A stretch of 64,000 nucleotides of DNA from Planctomycetota bacterium (GTDB taxonomy: Bacteria > Planctomycetota > UBA8742 > UBA2392): the NCBI GenBank assembly GCA_025993795.1, contig JAMQHL010000018.1:1-64000 (forward strand), written 5' to 3'. The position numbers and the translations under genes are program-made. The notes beneath the pieces were generated by a model. It saw nothing but the letters and a program-made list of their open reading frames with translations, searched no databases and was not told the origin of the DNA. Positions 53,936-62,651 of the stretch are shown here, piece after piece. Position 1 is the first letter of the stretch, and each line of letters begins with the position of its first letter.

Positions 53936-55168
53936 TTACGCCGGATCCAGCGGCGGCACCCCGGCGCGCTCGCAGTCCTGCAGCATGGCGGGTCTGAGGT
54001 CTGCCACGAGCGCCAGCTGGCCATGTTCCTGAGCGTGCAAGGCTGACTTCTTCCATTGCATGCGCGCCGCCGCGTTGTCGCCGGTAGCCAACTGCCACAG
54101 CGCCAACCGGAGGCCGTGATGTACCAGGCTGCCCCAGTTCTGCACCTCCTGGTGAATCGCGCAGGCCAGTGCCAGGCGCGGCATTCCCTCGTGCGGCTGG
54201 CCGAGCATGCAGTACAACAACCCCAGGCTGCCCTGGACGTTGCCCTCGAAACGGTGGTTGCCGGACTCCCGCACGAGTCTCAGCGCTTCGGTCAGCACCC
54301 GCCTGCTCTGTTCCAGCCTCATGCCGTCGGCGAGGAAGTTGCCGAAGTTGGCCATCGCGATGGCGTAGCTGCGTAACTCGCCGGACTGCTTCAGCAGGCT
54401 GATCGACTGCTCGAACAGCCTTTCCGCCTCCTCCATTCGGCCCAGCTTCTGCAGTACACCCGCCAGGTTGCCGAGCGTGACTGCCTCGTTTTTCCGGTTT
54501 CCCTGCTCGCGGTGGATGGCAAGAGCGCTCTCGTGGGCGGCTTCGGCTTCGGCCAGGCGACCCTGCCGAAAGTACAGATTGGCGATGTTGCCCACTTGAA
54601 CGCCCTCGAACTCGCGCGATCCGAGGTCACGTGAAATCTTGATTGCGCGCTCATGATACGCTAGGGCGTCGTCCAGGCGGCCGATCTGCTGGTACAGGTT
54701 TGCCATGCTGCCGCAAGCGTGAGCCTTGGCGCGCTCGTCACGTTCCGTGTCGGCACACTTCAGCGCGGACTTCAGCAGGCTCTCGGCGACCGGCAACCCG
54801 TACTGCAAGGCGGCGCGCCCTGCGTGGCGCAGGGCATCGGCCTTTCGGTCCGGTGACAGCTCGGCGACGCGCTGCCACAGCACGACGGCCTCCAGCAGCT
54901 TGAAACTTGCGTCGGCATGGCCAGCCGCAAGTGCCGCAAACCGCTCTTCGCGCGCTCTTGTCGCGCGATCGGCCTTGTCAACTGCCGCCAGCCTCAGGTG
55001 GTCGGCGATCTCGCGCGCCAGCAGCGTTCCGGCTTCGGGCATTGCCTCAAGGATGTCCGCCGCAAGCAGGTGAAGCCGCGCTCTGGCCTTCGGCAACTGA
55101 AGCTCGTACGCCGCATCGCGCAGCAGCGCATGGCGAAACAGGTAGGCGGTTTCTGCGGTTACCGCCAT
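53936..55168 (-). CDS. FRHA-TPR protein (paralogue 3)
   Basis: 410 residues, ATG at 55168 overlapping the previous stop by 10 nt. N-terminus MAVTAETAYLFRHALLRDAAYELQL; about eight TPR units follow (GSMANLYQQIGRLDDALAYHERAI, IGNIANLYFRQGRLAEAEAAHESAL type). The closest relatives are its neighbours. Cytoplasmic; role unknown. Confidence 0.8.
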   Translation of the reverse strand: MAVTAETAYLFRHALLRDAAYELQLPKARARLHLLAADILEAMPEAGTLLAREIADHLRLAAVDKADRATRAREERFAALAAGHADASFKLLEAVVLWQRVAELSPDRKADALRHAGRAALQYGLPVAESLLKSALKCADTERDERAKAHACGSMANLYQQIGRLDDALAYHERAIKISRDLGSREFEGVQVGNIANLYFRQGRLAEAEAAHESALAIHREQGNRKNEAVTLGNLAGVLQKLGRMEEAERLFEQSISLLKQSGELRSYAIAMANFGNFLADGMRLEQSRRVLTEALRLVRESGNHRFEGNVQGSLGLLYCMLGQPHEGMPRLALACAIHQEVQNWGSLVHHGLRLALWQLATGDNAAARMQWKKSALHAQEHGQLALVADLRPAMLQDCERAGVPPLDPA

Positions 55169-56541
55169 TCGTCCACCTTCGTGGCTTTGCACAAGGCACG
55201 GCAGGCGGCCAGCTGTCGTGAAGCTGCCGAGCCCGCGACGTGCCCCAGTCGTTCAAGCTCTGCTTCCGTGCGCATCAGCAGCTGCTTGATCTTCTGGCGC
55301 TGCGCCTGGTCGGCGCCGCCGGCGGCCAGCAGGCCGGCCCGCAGCGGAGACGCGTGACAGAGCAACATCTCGCGCGCGCCGATCGCCTCCAGTTCGCTCT
55401 CTGCAACGTCCAGCTCTGTTGCTGATTCCGCCATCCGGCCTGCGTCAAAGAGAAATCGCGCGAGATGAAAGCGCGCTGCCGCCGCCAGCAGTCTCATGCC
55501 GGCATTGCCCAACGTTTCTATGGCCTGGCGCGACATTGAAGCCGCCGCCTCGACGTTGCCCTCGGCGGCGAGCACGCGCGCCAGGTGCGACGCGCACTCG
55601 GCGCTGCTGACGGTATCGGCGGTTCGGTGGTGGACTGCCTGGGCTTGGGCGATCACGGCACGGGCCTGCCCATGACGTCCCAGTTGCAGCAGCTGCTCTG
55701 CGTAGTTGCCCAGGATGATGCCCTCGGTAAAACTCGCCCCTTGCTCGCGAACCAGCTCCAGCGCGCGCAGGTATGCCGACTCGGCCTCAGTGTGGTGGCC
55801 TTGGTCGCGCAACAGGTTTGCCAGATTGCCAAGATTGCGACCCTCCTCGGCTCCGTCCCCGAGAGCGTTGAGACGCTCGATCACCTGCCGAAACTCCTGC
55901 TCAGCCTCGCGGTTGCGGCCGATCTCGCGGTGAACGATCGCGAGGTTGCCGACTGCAACGCAATACCTGCGGGACTGCTTCTCCATGACGCCGCTTGCCA
56001 GCAACTTCTGCAGCGACGCTTCGGCCGCCGCGTACTGGCCGCGGTGAATTTGATCAATCGCCAGCAGCATGTGGGCCTGATACGTCCGCTTCGGGTCCGG
56101 CGCCTTCTCAAGCAGCCTCAACGCCTTCCTGATGTGCCCTGCGGCGCGTTGGCCCTGGCCCGAACGTTGGCAGAATTCGGCGGCAAGCACCAACGCCTCG
56201 ATGCGGCGCTTGGCGCCTGCCCATGGCAGGGCAACCAGTTCTTCCGCGCGCCGTATCGCCTCTGAAGTTCGAAACCCGGCCGCGGCCGCATGCATGGCCT
56301 GATGCAGATACCGCTCGCGGCACTCGCGCAGAAACGCGTTGTCCGCGCCTTGCTCCAGGGCGCGGCCGGCGTGGTCGGCCAACTCGCCGGCGAGTGATTC
56401 CGGCTGTGCCCGCTTGTGCACGGCCAGCAGCGCGGCTACGGCGCTCTCGTGGCAGTACGCCCGCTCGGCAGGCAATTGCAGTTCATACGCTGCGTCTCGC
56501 AGCAGGGCGTGGCGGAACAGGTAGGTGGTTTCAGCGTTCAA
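55159..56541 (-). CDS. FRHA-TPR protein (paralogue 4)
   Basis: 460 residues from TTG at 56541, chosen because AGGA lies 6 nt upstream and the product then starts (M)NAETTYLFRHALLRDAAYELQL, level with its paralogues. An ATG at 56604, overlapping the upstream stop by 10 nt, is the alternative. About nine TPR units and a charged C-terminal helix follow (EAELERLGHVAGSAASRQL). Ends 10 nt inside paralogue 3. Confidence 0.75.
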   Translation of the reverse strand: MNAETTYLFRHALLRDAAYELQLPAERAYCHESAVAALLAVHKRAQPESLAGELADHAGRALEQGADNAFLRECRERYLHQAMHAAAAGFRTSEAIRRAEELVALPWAGAKRRIEALVLAAEFCQRSGQGQRAAGHIRKALRLLEKAPDPKRTYQAHMLLAIDQIHRGQYAAAEASLQKLLASGVMEKQSRRYCVAVGNLAIVHREIGRNREAEQEFRQVIERLNALGDGAEEGRNLGNLANLLRDQGHHTEAESAYLRALELVREQGASFTEGIILGNYAEQLLQLGRHGQARAVIAQAQAVHHRTADTVSSAECASHLARVLAAEGNVEAAASMSRQAIETLGNAGMRLLAAAARFHLARFLFDAGRMAESATELDVAESELEAIGAREMLLCHASPLRAGLLAAGGADQAQRQKIKQLLMRTEAELERLGHVAGSAASRQLAACRALCKATKVDEWR

Positions 56542-56594
56542 CTGTTGTCCTGCAAGTCTGCGACAACTCCGATTCGGGCTGGGCTGGCCACTGC

Positions 56595-57686
56595 TCAGGC
56601 CCATGCTTGCGGCGGCAGCAGCCTGAGCCTTGCGCCGGCGCGCTGCAAGTTCTGCCGCGCAGCTTCCAGTTCGTCCGCTTCCCCCGATTCCACAAGCATG
56701 TCTGCTACTATGCGCCACAGCGCCAGGGCCTCGGCGGGCTTCCCTCGTTCCAACGCAATCTTGGCGCGTTGGACGCGCAGCTTCCACAACTCGTGCTGCA
56801 ACTGGATTTCCACGGCCAATTGCTCTGCCTTGCCCAGTATCTGTTCCGCCTCGTCAAACCGCCCCACCTTCTCCAGCACTGTTGCCATGTGGCCATAAGC
56901 GGTCGGCAGATACCGCTTGGCCCCCAGTTCTTCAAGTACCGCTATGCCCTCGGCGGCAGTTCGTTCCGCCCCTGCAAGGTCGCCAAGTTGACGCAGCGAC
57001 CCACCCAGCGAGCTCAGAAAGAATCCCACACCGACTGGGTTGTTCGCGCGGCGATGCAGCCGGATCGAGTACATGAACAGTCGCCGGGCGCGCCAGTGCT
57101 CGTCTTCTGCGGCGTAGCCCGCTCCCAGATTACCCACCGCCAATGCCGCCGGGAGCCATGCCTGCGCGCGCTTTGCCAACACAAAGCTGCGCCGAAGCAA
57201 ACGCCGCGCCCGCGCCCCGCGTTCCAGGCCGGCCAGGAGTGTGAGGGCCTGCGAGACAACGGCCGGAGCGCCTAGACGCCTGCCGACACGCCACAGGGCC
57301 AGCGCTTGACTGCGCGCACCCCGCTTGTCACTAAAGTGTCCACGCAGAACGCCGTACAAGAACTGGTGCGCCTCGACGACTTCGTTCGGCGTTCCGATCT
57401 CGCCTTGCCGCTTGAGGAGCCGCGCCGCCACGTCGTGGTTATAGTTGTCGTGGGCGTGCCGGGCACCACGAACCGTGTATTCGCGCTCGCGGCCGGGATG
57501 CCTGCCGCTGATGCGCAGGTGCTCGGCGATTTCGGATGCGGCTACGTCAAGCTCGTCCGCGTGAACTATCTCCAGCACCTCCGCCGCCAGCTCATGCAGC
57601 ATCCCGCGCTCGGCGGGCAGTTGCAGGTCATAGGCCGCGTCGCGCAGCAACGTGTGGCGAAACAAGTAAGCCTGCTCGCGGGTCAT
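56595..57686 (-). CDS. FRHA-TPR protein (paralogue 5)
   Basis: 363 residues, ATG at 57686 overlapping the upstream stop as ATGA. N-terminus MTREQAYLFRHTLLRDAAYDLQL, then a more divergent, Arg-rich repeat region (LLAGLERGARARRLLRRSF, AGAERTAAEGIAVLEELG). Shortest of the group, with about six recognisable TPR units. Translation is coupled to paralogue 6. Confidence 0.78.
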   Translation of the reverse strand: MTREQAYLFRHTLLRDAAYDLQLPAERGMLHELAAEVLEIVHADELDVAASEIAEHLRISGRHPGREREYTVRGARHAHDNYNHDVAARLLKRQGEIGTPNEVVEAHQFLYGVLRGHFSDKRGARSQALALWRVGRRLGAPAVVSQALTLLAGLERGARARRLLRRSFVLAKRAQAWLPAALAVGNLGAGYAAEDEHWRARRLFMYSIRLHRRANNPVGVGFFLSSLGGSLRQLGDLAGAERTAAEGIAVLEELGAKRYLPTAYGHMATVLEKVGRFDEAEQILGKAEQLAVEIQLQHELWKLRVQRAKIALERGKPAEALALWRIVADMLVESGEADELEAARQNLQRAGARLRLLPPQAWA

Positions 57687-58972
57687 GGCGCCGCCTCGTC
57701 GAAGGGGCGCGTGCCGGACCTGGCGCACTCCTGGCGCATCTCGTCTGTGCACTGGGCAAGCGCCGCACTGTCGCCCATGTCTCGAAGCATCGCCGCTCCG
57801 CGCGTCCATTCGTCCCTGGCCTGCATCGACTTGCCCAGCCTCTGCAGGCAGACCGCATACCCGCACGTGTGCACTGCCTCGTGGGTCCGGTTTGCGGTCT
57901 CTCGCAACATCGTCAGCGCTTGCTGGTATGCAGCCGCCGACTGCGCCAGCCGACCCGCCTCGCGGTGACGAACCGCAAGGTTGGCACGCACCACGCCCTC
58001 TGAGCGTCGATTCCCGACCTCCTGGTGAATCACCAGGGCGCGTTCGTAAACGTCGATCGCCTGGTCCGCGCGGCCGGTGCGCGCGTACACCACCGCGAGA
58101 TTGCCCAGCAGCACGCCTTCAAGCAGTCGGTTGCCAGCGGCCCGCAAGGCGATCAGCGCCGTCTCGTACAACTGCTCTGCTGCTTCCGAGCGCCCGGTCT
58201 CGTTGTAGATCGTGGCGAGGTTTCCCTGCACCACGCTCTCGAGCTCGCTGTTTTCGCCCCGAACCATCGCCAGGCTTTGCTCGTAAAAGCGCTCGGCCCG
58301 GTCTACGCGCCCTGACTGGTAATAGAGTGCCGCCAGGTTCGCCAGCGTTGAGCCTTCCCCCTGGCGGTTGCCTGCGTCGCGATGCATTGCGAGCGCCTGC
58401 TCAAGCGCTCGCTCAGCCTCTGCGGTGCGACCATTGCCCCTGTGTACGCGCCCCAGGGCGTCCAGCGTCAGTGCCTGCTGCTGCACCTCGCCTGCCTGTC
58501 GCTGGGTGGCCAGAGCCTCTTCCAGTAACCGCTGGGCTTGCTCCGACGAGCCCGTCATGTGTTCCATCTCAGCGGCGCGCCGCTTTGCGCGCCCACTTGT
58601 CGAACCCCGGCTGAGTCGCGACAGTTCGTGCCACAACTCCAGCGCGTGATCGTGGCGATAGTGGCGCTCCGCATGGTCGGCGGCGCGGGTCGTGTACCAC
58701 TGGCGCGCCGCCCTTGCCTGCTCGCCGGCTACTGGTTGCGCAAGGCGGGCGTGGCGGGCCAGTTCCAGTGCAAACGCATCAATCGGCTGCGGACCAATCG
58801 TCCAGACATCGGCCTCATCGCAGTCGCCGTGCGGCCTTGAACTTTCCAGCACGCCCTCAAGCAGCGTCAACGCCAACGCATGCAGCCGCGCGCGGTCCTG
58901 GGGCAGGTGCAGCTCATAGGCCGCGTCGCGCAGCAGCGCGTGACGAAACAGATATGCTTGCTCGGCGTGCAT
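57683..58972 (-). CDS. FRHA-TPR protein (paralogue 6)
   Basis: 429 residues, ATG at 58972. N-terminus MHAEQAYLFRHALLRDAAYELHL, then well-formed TPRs of the Tetratricopeptide_12/kinesin-light-chain type (LDALGRVHRGNGRTAEAERALEQALAMHR, LANLAALYYQSGRVDRAERFYEQSLAM style, about eight units). First gene of the TPR cluster, 10 nt after the STT3-like gene, so the six genes may share one transcript. Confidence 0.8.
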   Translation of the reverse strand: MHAEQAYLFRHALLRDAAYELHLPQDRARLHALALTLLEGVLESSRPHGDCDEADVWTIGPQPIDAFALELARHARLAQPVAGEQARAARQWYTTRAADHAERHYRHDHALELWHELSRLSRGSTSGRAKRRAAEMEHMTGSSEQAQRLLEEALATQRQAGEVQQQALTLDALGRVHRGNGRTAEAERALEQALAMHRDAGNRQGEGSTLANLAALYYQSGRVDRAERFYEQSLAMVRGENSELESVVQGNLATIYNETGRSEAAEQLYETALIALRAAGNRLLEGVLLGNLAVVYARTGRADQAIDVYERALVIHQEVGNRRSEGVVRANLAVRHREAGRLAQSAAAYQQALTMLRETANRTHEAVHTCGYAVCLQRLGKSMQARDEWTRGAAMLRDMGDSAALAQCTDEMRQECARSGTRPFDEAAP

Positions 58973-58982
58973 GGGCCTGAGT

Positions 58983-60707
58983 CTACTTCACCAGCTTGTA
59001 CAGCGCCCAGTCATCATCTTCGGCGCGTACGCACAGTTCCAGCCGGCCCTGCTGGGCGTAGTCATTCAGCCGGTTATAGAAGTACTCGCTGCTGCCGCGG
59101 TGGGAGAGAATGTAGTCGGCTTTGAAGTCGTCGCGAATCGTGTCCAGGAAATCGCGGCGTTTGCCGCGCTTGATCTCGACCCATGCCTTATACTTCTGCG
59201 CGTCGTGCACATAGAAGAACGTCGGGTCCAGGCCGATCAGGTAGTCGCACTCACTGGCAAAGAAAATCAGGTCCGTGAACTCGTCCCAGCGGTCGTGCCA
59301 GACCACCTTGCCGTGGGCCTCGGGGTTGTTGTGCAACCAGCGCCCCGCAGGCTCAATGCTGCCATAATCGGGGATGCGATACGAAAGCGACGTACCGATC
59401 CACATCGACAGGCTGGCAATCAGCGCGATCACGGCGCCGCTGATCGGCAGCGCCCTCGACCACACCGGCCGACGTTCCATCCATGCCTTGTAGCCGTCGC
59501 TGCCAAGAATGCCCTCCAGCCACATGCCGATGGCGACGGCCATGAACGGCGCCGCGTATTCAATGAAGCGGATATTCACCATGTACGCAACCAGAAACGC
59601 CAGCGCGGCACCCGACGTAAGAATCGTTTCCCGGGCCGGCCGGTGCCCCAGGATTGCTGCCAGCAGCGGCAGCACGATCGGCGAGAACAGAATCAGCGGC
59701 GAGCTGAATGCCAGCACCGGGCCCGTCGCCGGCTCAAGCTCACGGCCAAGTGAAAGCTCGACGTCTGACTGAAGGTCTGCCGACAGGCCCAGGATCTTGC
59801 CCAGCGACTCAACCACCGGCGCCACAGTATCCCGGTGTGAAAGCGCCAGCACCACAACGTTCTGCACCCACCACACGCGCACCAGCTCAAGCGAGTTGGG
59901 GTGCAGCACGCATCCGACCGCGATGCCGGCTGCTATGCATGCCATCAGCAACAGGTTCGACTTCAGGTCTTTCCAGCGCGTGCTGTCAACGCGCGGGCCG
60001 ACCAGCAGCTCGCTTGCAGCACGGATCACGGCCAGCGCAAGCAGCAGATGGCTCGCTGTGTACGCCAGCGTGTAGGCCACGGAAACCAGGAACAGCGGCA
60101 GGCGCCTGCCACGCGCCAGCATCAGCCAGCCGGTCAGCACAAACGCCAGCGCCATCAGGTAGCTGCGGCACATGTTCAGCCGAAAGATGATGTAGGTGCC
60201 GCCAACGGCAGCCAGGCAAAGCACGTACAGCCACGCGTGCCGCAGCCCGAACCCGCGCATCACAGCAAACAGCGTCAGCACCAGCAGCAGGCCGAGCACA
60301 GAGGTCCCCAGCTTGCCGGCCATTGCCAGCCCTTGCGCGTCTGCGGGCCCGTCTGCCAGCAGCGTGAACGGAACGAGGTAGATGTGAAACAGGAAGTCCT
60401 TGTCCGAGAAGCTGTTGGCCCAAAGGCTTTCGCGCGACCAGTGAAAATCCGGCCCGGCCGCCTGCACCTCGCCGGTGCGGTACAGATAGCCCATCTTGAT
60501 GTGGTAGTAGCTGTCAGGGTCGGGAAAACCGACGCTGGCGGCGTGCACCGCTTTGCCTTCCTCCGTATCCACGACCGTGGGCACGAACTGGTAATACAGC
60601 ATACCGACCAGCGTCAGCGCGCCGACCAGCAAGCCCTGAACCCAGCCCCGGGCAGCAAGGGCCTTGAGCTTGTCGAGCTTGGTTAGGGATGCCGCCGACT
60701 CGGTCAT
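58983..60707 (-). CDS. STT3-like multi-spanning membrane protein
   Basis: 574 residues, ATG at 60707. About 11-12 membrane helices and, after the first, FPDPDSYYHIKMGYL (about residue 55), the acidic YYH motif of the oligosaccharyltransferase STT3/PglB fold. The usual WWDYG box is not intact; a WHDRWDEF segment lies in the soluble C-terminal domain. It may transfer or assemble glycans on exported proteins; specific activity is uncertain. Upstream of, and probably co-transcribed with, the five TPR genes. Confidence 0.65.
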   Translation of the reverse strand: MTESAASLTKLDKLKALAARGWVQGLLVGALTLVGMLYYQFVPTVVDTEEGKAVHAASVGFPDPDSYYHIKMGYLYRTGEVQAAGPDFHWSRESLWANSFSDKDFLFHIYLVPFTLLADGPADAQGLAMAGKLGTSVLGLLLVLTLFAVMRGFGLRHAWLYVLCLAAVGGTYIIFRLNMCRSYLMALAFVLTGWLMLARGRRLPLFLVSVAYTLAYTASHLLLALAVIRAASELLVGPRVDSTRWKDLKSNLLLMACIAAGIAVGCVLHPNSLELVRVWWVQNVVVLALSHRDTVAPVVESLGKILGLSADLQSDVELSLGRELEPATGPVLAFSSPLILFSPIVLPLLAAILGHRPARETILTSGAALAFLVAYMVNIRFIEYAAPFMAVAIGMWLEGILGSDGYKAWMERRPVWSRALPISGAVIALIASLSMWIGTSLSYRIPDYGSIEPAGRWLHNNPEAHGKVVWHDRWDEFTDLIFFASECDYLIGLDPTFFYVHDAQKYKAWVEIKRGKRRDFLDTIRDDFKADYILSHRGSSEYFYNRLNDYAQQGRLELCVRAEDDDWALYKLVK

Positions 60708-60930
60708 AAGGGGGCGGAGTGTAGCAAGTTGTGCCGAGGGGTCAGCCTGCGCATGCCGATCTTCGGCAGTTGCGCGGCGTTGTTGGCAATTCGTGGAATG
60801 ACTCACAAGTTCAAACATTATCAGCCGTTAGAACGACCTCCCGGACGTGTTTCCGTTGCAAACTCCTTTAGGCAAGGTACTTTGACGGATGCAGTCAAAT
60901 TGGCTGTTCGTTAAGGAAGCTGGAGAAGGA

Positions 60931-61275
60931 ATGACCGAGCCAGTTGCGCCGGGAGAGATCGAGATCGGCGATTTCGCCAAAGTGGAGTTGCGGACTGCCC
61001 GCGTACTGGCAGCCGAGCCCCACCCCGAAGCGGACAAGCTGCTGGTGCTGACCGTACAAGCCGGCACCGAGCAGCGGACGATCTGCGCAGGCATCCGCCC
61101 ATGGTGGGCGCCTGAGGCGCTGGTCGGCAAGGACATCGTGATTGTGGCGAATCTGAAGCCTCGCAAGCTGCGCGGCGTGATGAGCCAGGGCATGTTACTG
61201 GCGGTGCAGGATGGCGACGATGTCGTCCCCCTGACCGGAATGAAACCTCTTGCGTCGGGGCTGCGTGTCAGCTAG
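60931..61275 (+). CDS. tRNA-binding (EMAP-like) domain protein
   Basis: 114 residues, ATG at 60931 with GGAGAAGGA upstream. The sequence IEIGDFAKVELRTARVLAAEPHPEAD and DKLLVLTV, TICAGI, VIVANLKPRKLRGVMSQGML is the stand-alone tRNA-binding OB domain found at the C-terminus of MetRS and in CsaA. As a separate polypeptide it may serve as a MetRS beta subunit. The MetRS gene is not in this window. No membrane or signal sequence. Confidence 0.85.
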   Translation: MTEPVAPGEIEIGDFAKVELRTARVLAAEPHPEADKLLVLTVQAGTEQRTICAGIRPWWAPEALVGKDIVIVANLKPRKLRGVMSQGMLLAVQDGDDVVPLTGMKPLASGLRVS

Positions 61276-61312
61276 CCCCGTGCATCTTCAGCCGCTTGCG
61301 CGGCTTGGGCGT

Positions 61313-61843
61313 ATGGCTGGGTATCTCGAAGCAGCGCGTACTAGTGAAGCAGTTTACGTCCGCGTGGTCGGGTTGGGTAACTTCAACAACGCCGGGCCGC
61401 TGCGTGAGTACGCCGAAAAGTCGTTCATTGATGGCGTACGCAACGTGATCATCGACCTGCTTGAGTGCACTGGCCTCGACAGCACGTTCATGGGCACATT
61501 GATGGGCTTTATCGGTTTCGACACCGACAAGTCCGGCAATCCGCTGCCGGTCTCTGTTACGGTGGTCAACGCCACCCCGCCTACCATGCGCGCCATGAAC
61601 AGCCTGGGCCTCCCCAAGATTCTGCACGTGCGGAACGAACACGTGGATTTCCCCACCTGCAAGCTTGAGCGCCTGCGCGAAGGCTGGCAGGACCGCCGAC
61701 GCCGCACTCTGCTGATTCGTGACGCGCACATTGCCCTGATGAAGGCTGACCGCGAAAATGAATCCCGCTTCGGCCCGTTCGTTGCCGCACTGGTCAAAGA
61801 AACGCGCGACATACTCGACTGCGAAGACATCGCGGACAAGTAG
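61313..61843 (+). CDS. STAS-domain anti-sigma antagonist-like protein
   Basis: 176 residues, ATG at 61313; the longer frame overlaps the previous gene. The core EAVYVRVVGLGNFNNAGPL, VRNVIIDLLECTGLDSTFMG and TVVNATPPTMRAMNSLGL follows the STAS (SpoIIAA) fold, with Ser in the usual phosphorylation position (LDSTFMG, about residue 63). A charged C-terminal helix is extra. Likely part of a partner-switching regulatory module. Confidence 0.8.
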   Translation: MAGYLEAARTSEAVYVRVVGLGNFNNAGPLREYAEKSFIDGVRNVIIDLLECTGLDSTFMGTLMGFIGFDTDKSGNPLPVSVTVVNATPPTMRAMNSLGLPKILHVRNEHVDFPTCKLERLREGWQDRRRRTLLIRDAHIALMKADRENESRFGPFVAALVKETRDILDCEDIADK

Positions 61844-61844
61844 T

Positions 61845-62288
61845 TTGGCAAGCCGCCCCGACATCAAGTGCAAGGTTGAATGCCCCTGCGGCTGGACAGA
61901 CGTGTTCAGCAAGGCATACAGCGGGCTTCAGCTTGAGTGCCCGCGCTGCGGCAAGCGGCACATGATACCGGTGTTCAGCGCGCCGAATGCAGACGACGAG
62001 ATCGACATGGCAGTGATGCACAAGCTGCTGGGCACGCAGGACAAATCGTCGGCGACGCTGCGTGTGACATTCAAACCGCTGTTCGTTGCAGCGGTCATTA
62101 CGGCTGCGACCGTTACCGTTGCAGGCGTACCACTGGTGGCGATGTTTGCGGACGAAGAGAAGACCCTTGTACTGGCAGCGACTCTTGTCGGCGGTGCGTT
62201 TGCTTGGCCGCTGGGCATTCTGGTCGCCTGGATTGGCCAGAAGCGGCACGTGAAGCAGCTTCGCGAACAGCCCGTTCAACAGCAATAA
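61845..62288 (+). CDS. Zinc-ribbon two-helix membrane protein
   Basis: 147 residues. A TTG start directly after the STAS stop (1 nt gap) gives LASRPDIKCKVECPCGW; no better start is seen. Zinc ligands CPCGW and CPRCGK are at residues ~13-40. Two membrane helices follow (FVAAVITAATVTVAGVPLVAMF and LVLAATLVGGAFAWPLGILVAWI) and a basic tail. Unknown function; translationally coupled to the STAS gene. Confidence 0.65.
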   Translation: MASRPDIKCKVECPCGWTDVFSKAYSGLQLECPRCGKRHMIPVFSAPNADDEIDMAVMHKLLGTQDKSSATLRVTFKPLFVAAVITAATVTVAGVPLVAMFADEEKTLVLAATLVGGAFAWPLGILVAWIGQKRHVKQLREQPVQQQ

Positions 62289-62651
62289 TGCGGCGCCCGA
62301 ATCATCGGGTGTCAGCTAGATTTCTTGCTTAAAACCTAACTCGCCGCTGCACGGTAACTTTCGCCGTTACTGACAGCTTATCCCGCCTGTCGGCGACGGT
62401 GCCGCCGTTGACCCTTCTTGTTGCAAAGCTAACACAGACGCCGGAAACACAAGAAAACGCGACTGGGGGGTGGGCGTCAATCTTCGATTGACGAGTTCTC
62501 CGACAGCAGCAACAAACGTCGCCACGGGTGCAAACCGGTGGCAAGCGCGATGGTATGGTCGCGGACGGATTGATGTTGCCGCCGCCGCCGAGGCGTGTCT
62601 TGAAGATACTTACGGCGTTCTAACAACGTTCTTAACAACATTGAGGTGATG
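62289..62651. other. Intergenic region upstream of dnaA
   Basis: 363 bp with no gene. I see no perfect DnaA boxes (TTATCCACA), so an origin is not supported here. A short tandem GTTCTAACAAC / GTTCTTAACAAC lies at 62617-62639, 10-35 nt upstream of dnaA. A small stem CCCGA/TCGGG at 62296-62309 might end the preceding transcript. Confidence 0.5.

Noticed and set aside
55159..56787. Extended N-terminus of TPR paralogue 4 (start at 56787)
   Set aside because: The extra 80 residues overlap the preceding gene in another frame, are Arg/Ala/Gly-rich, and are missing in all other paralogues.
62289..62651. Origin of replication next to dnaA
   Set aside because: No DnaA-box cluster or AT-rich unwinding region is visible in this intergenic stretch.
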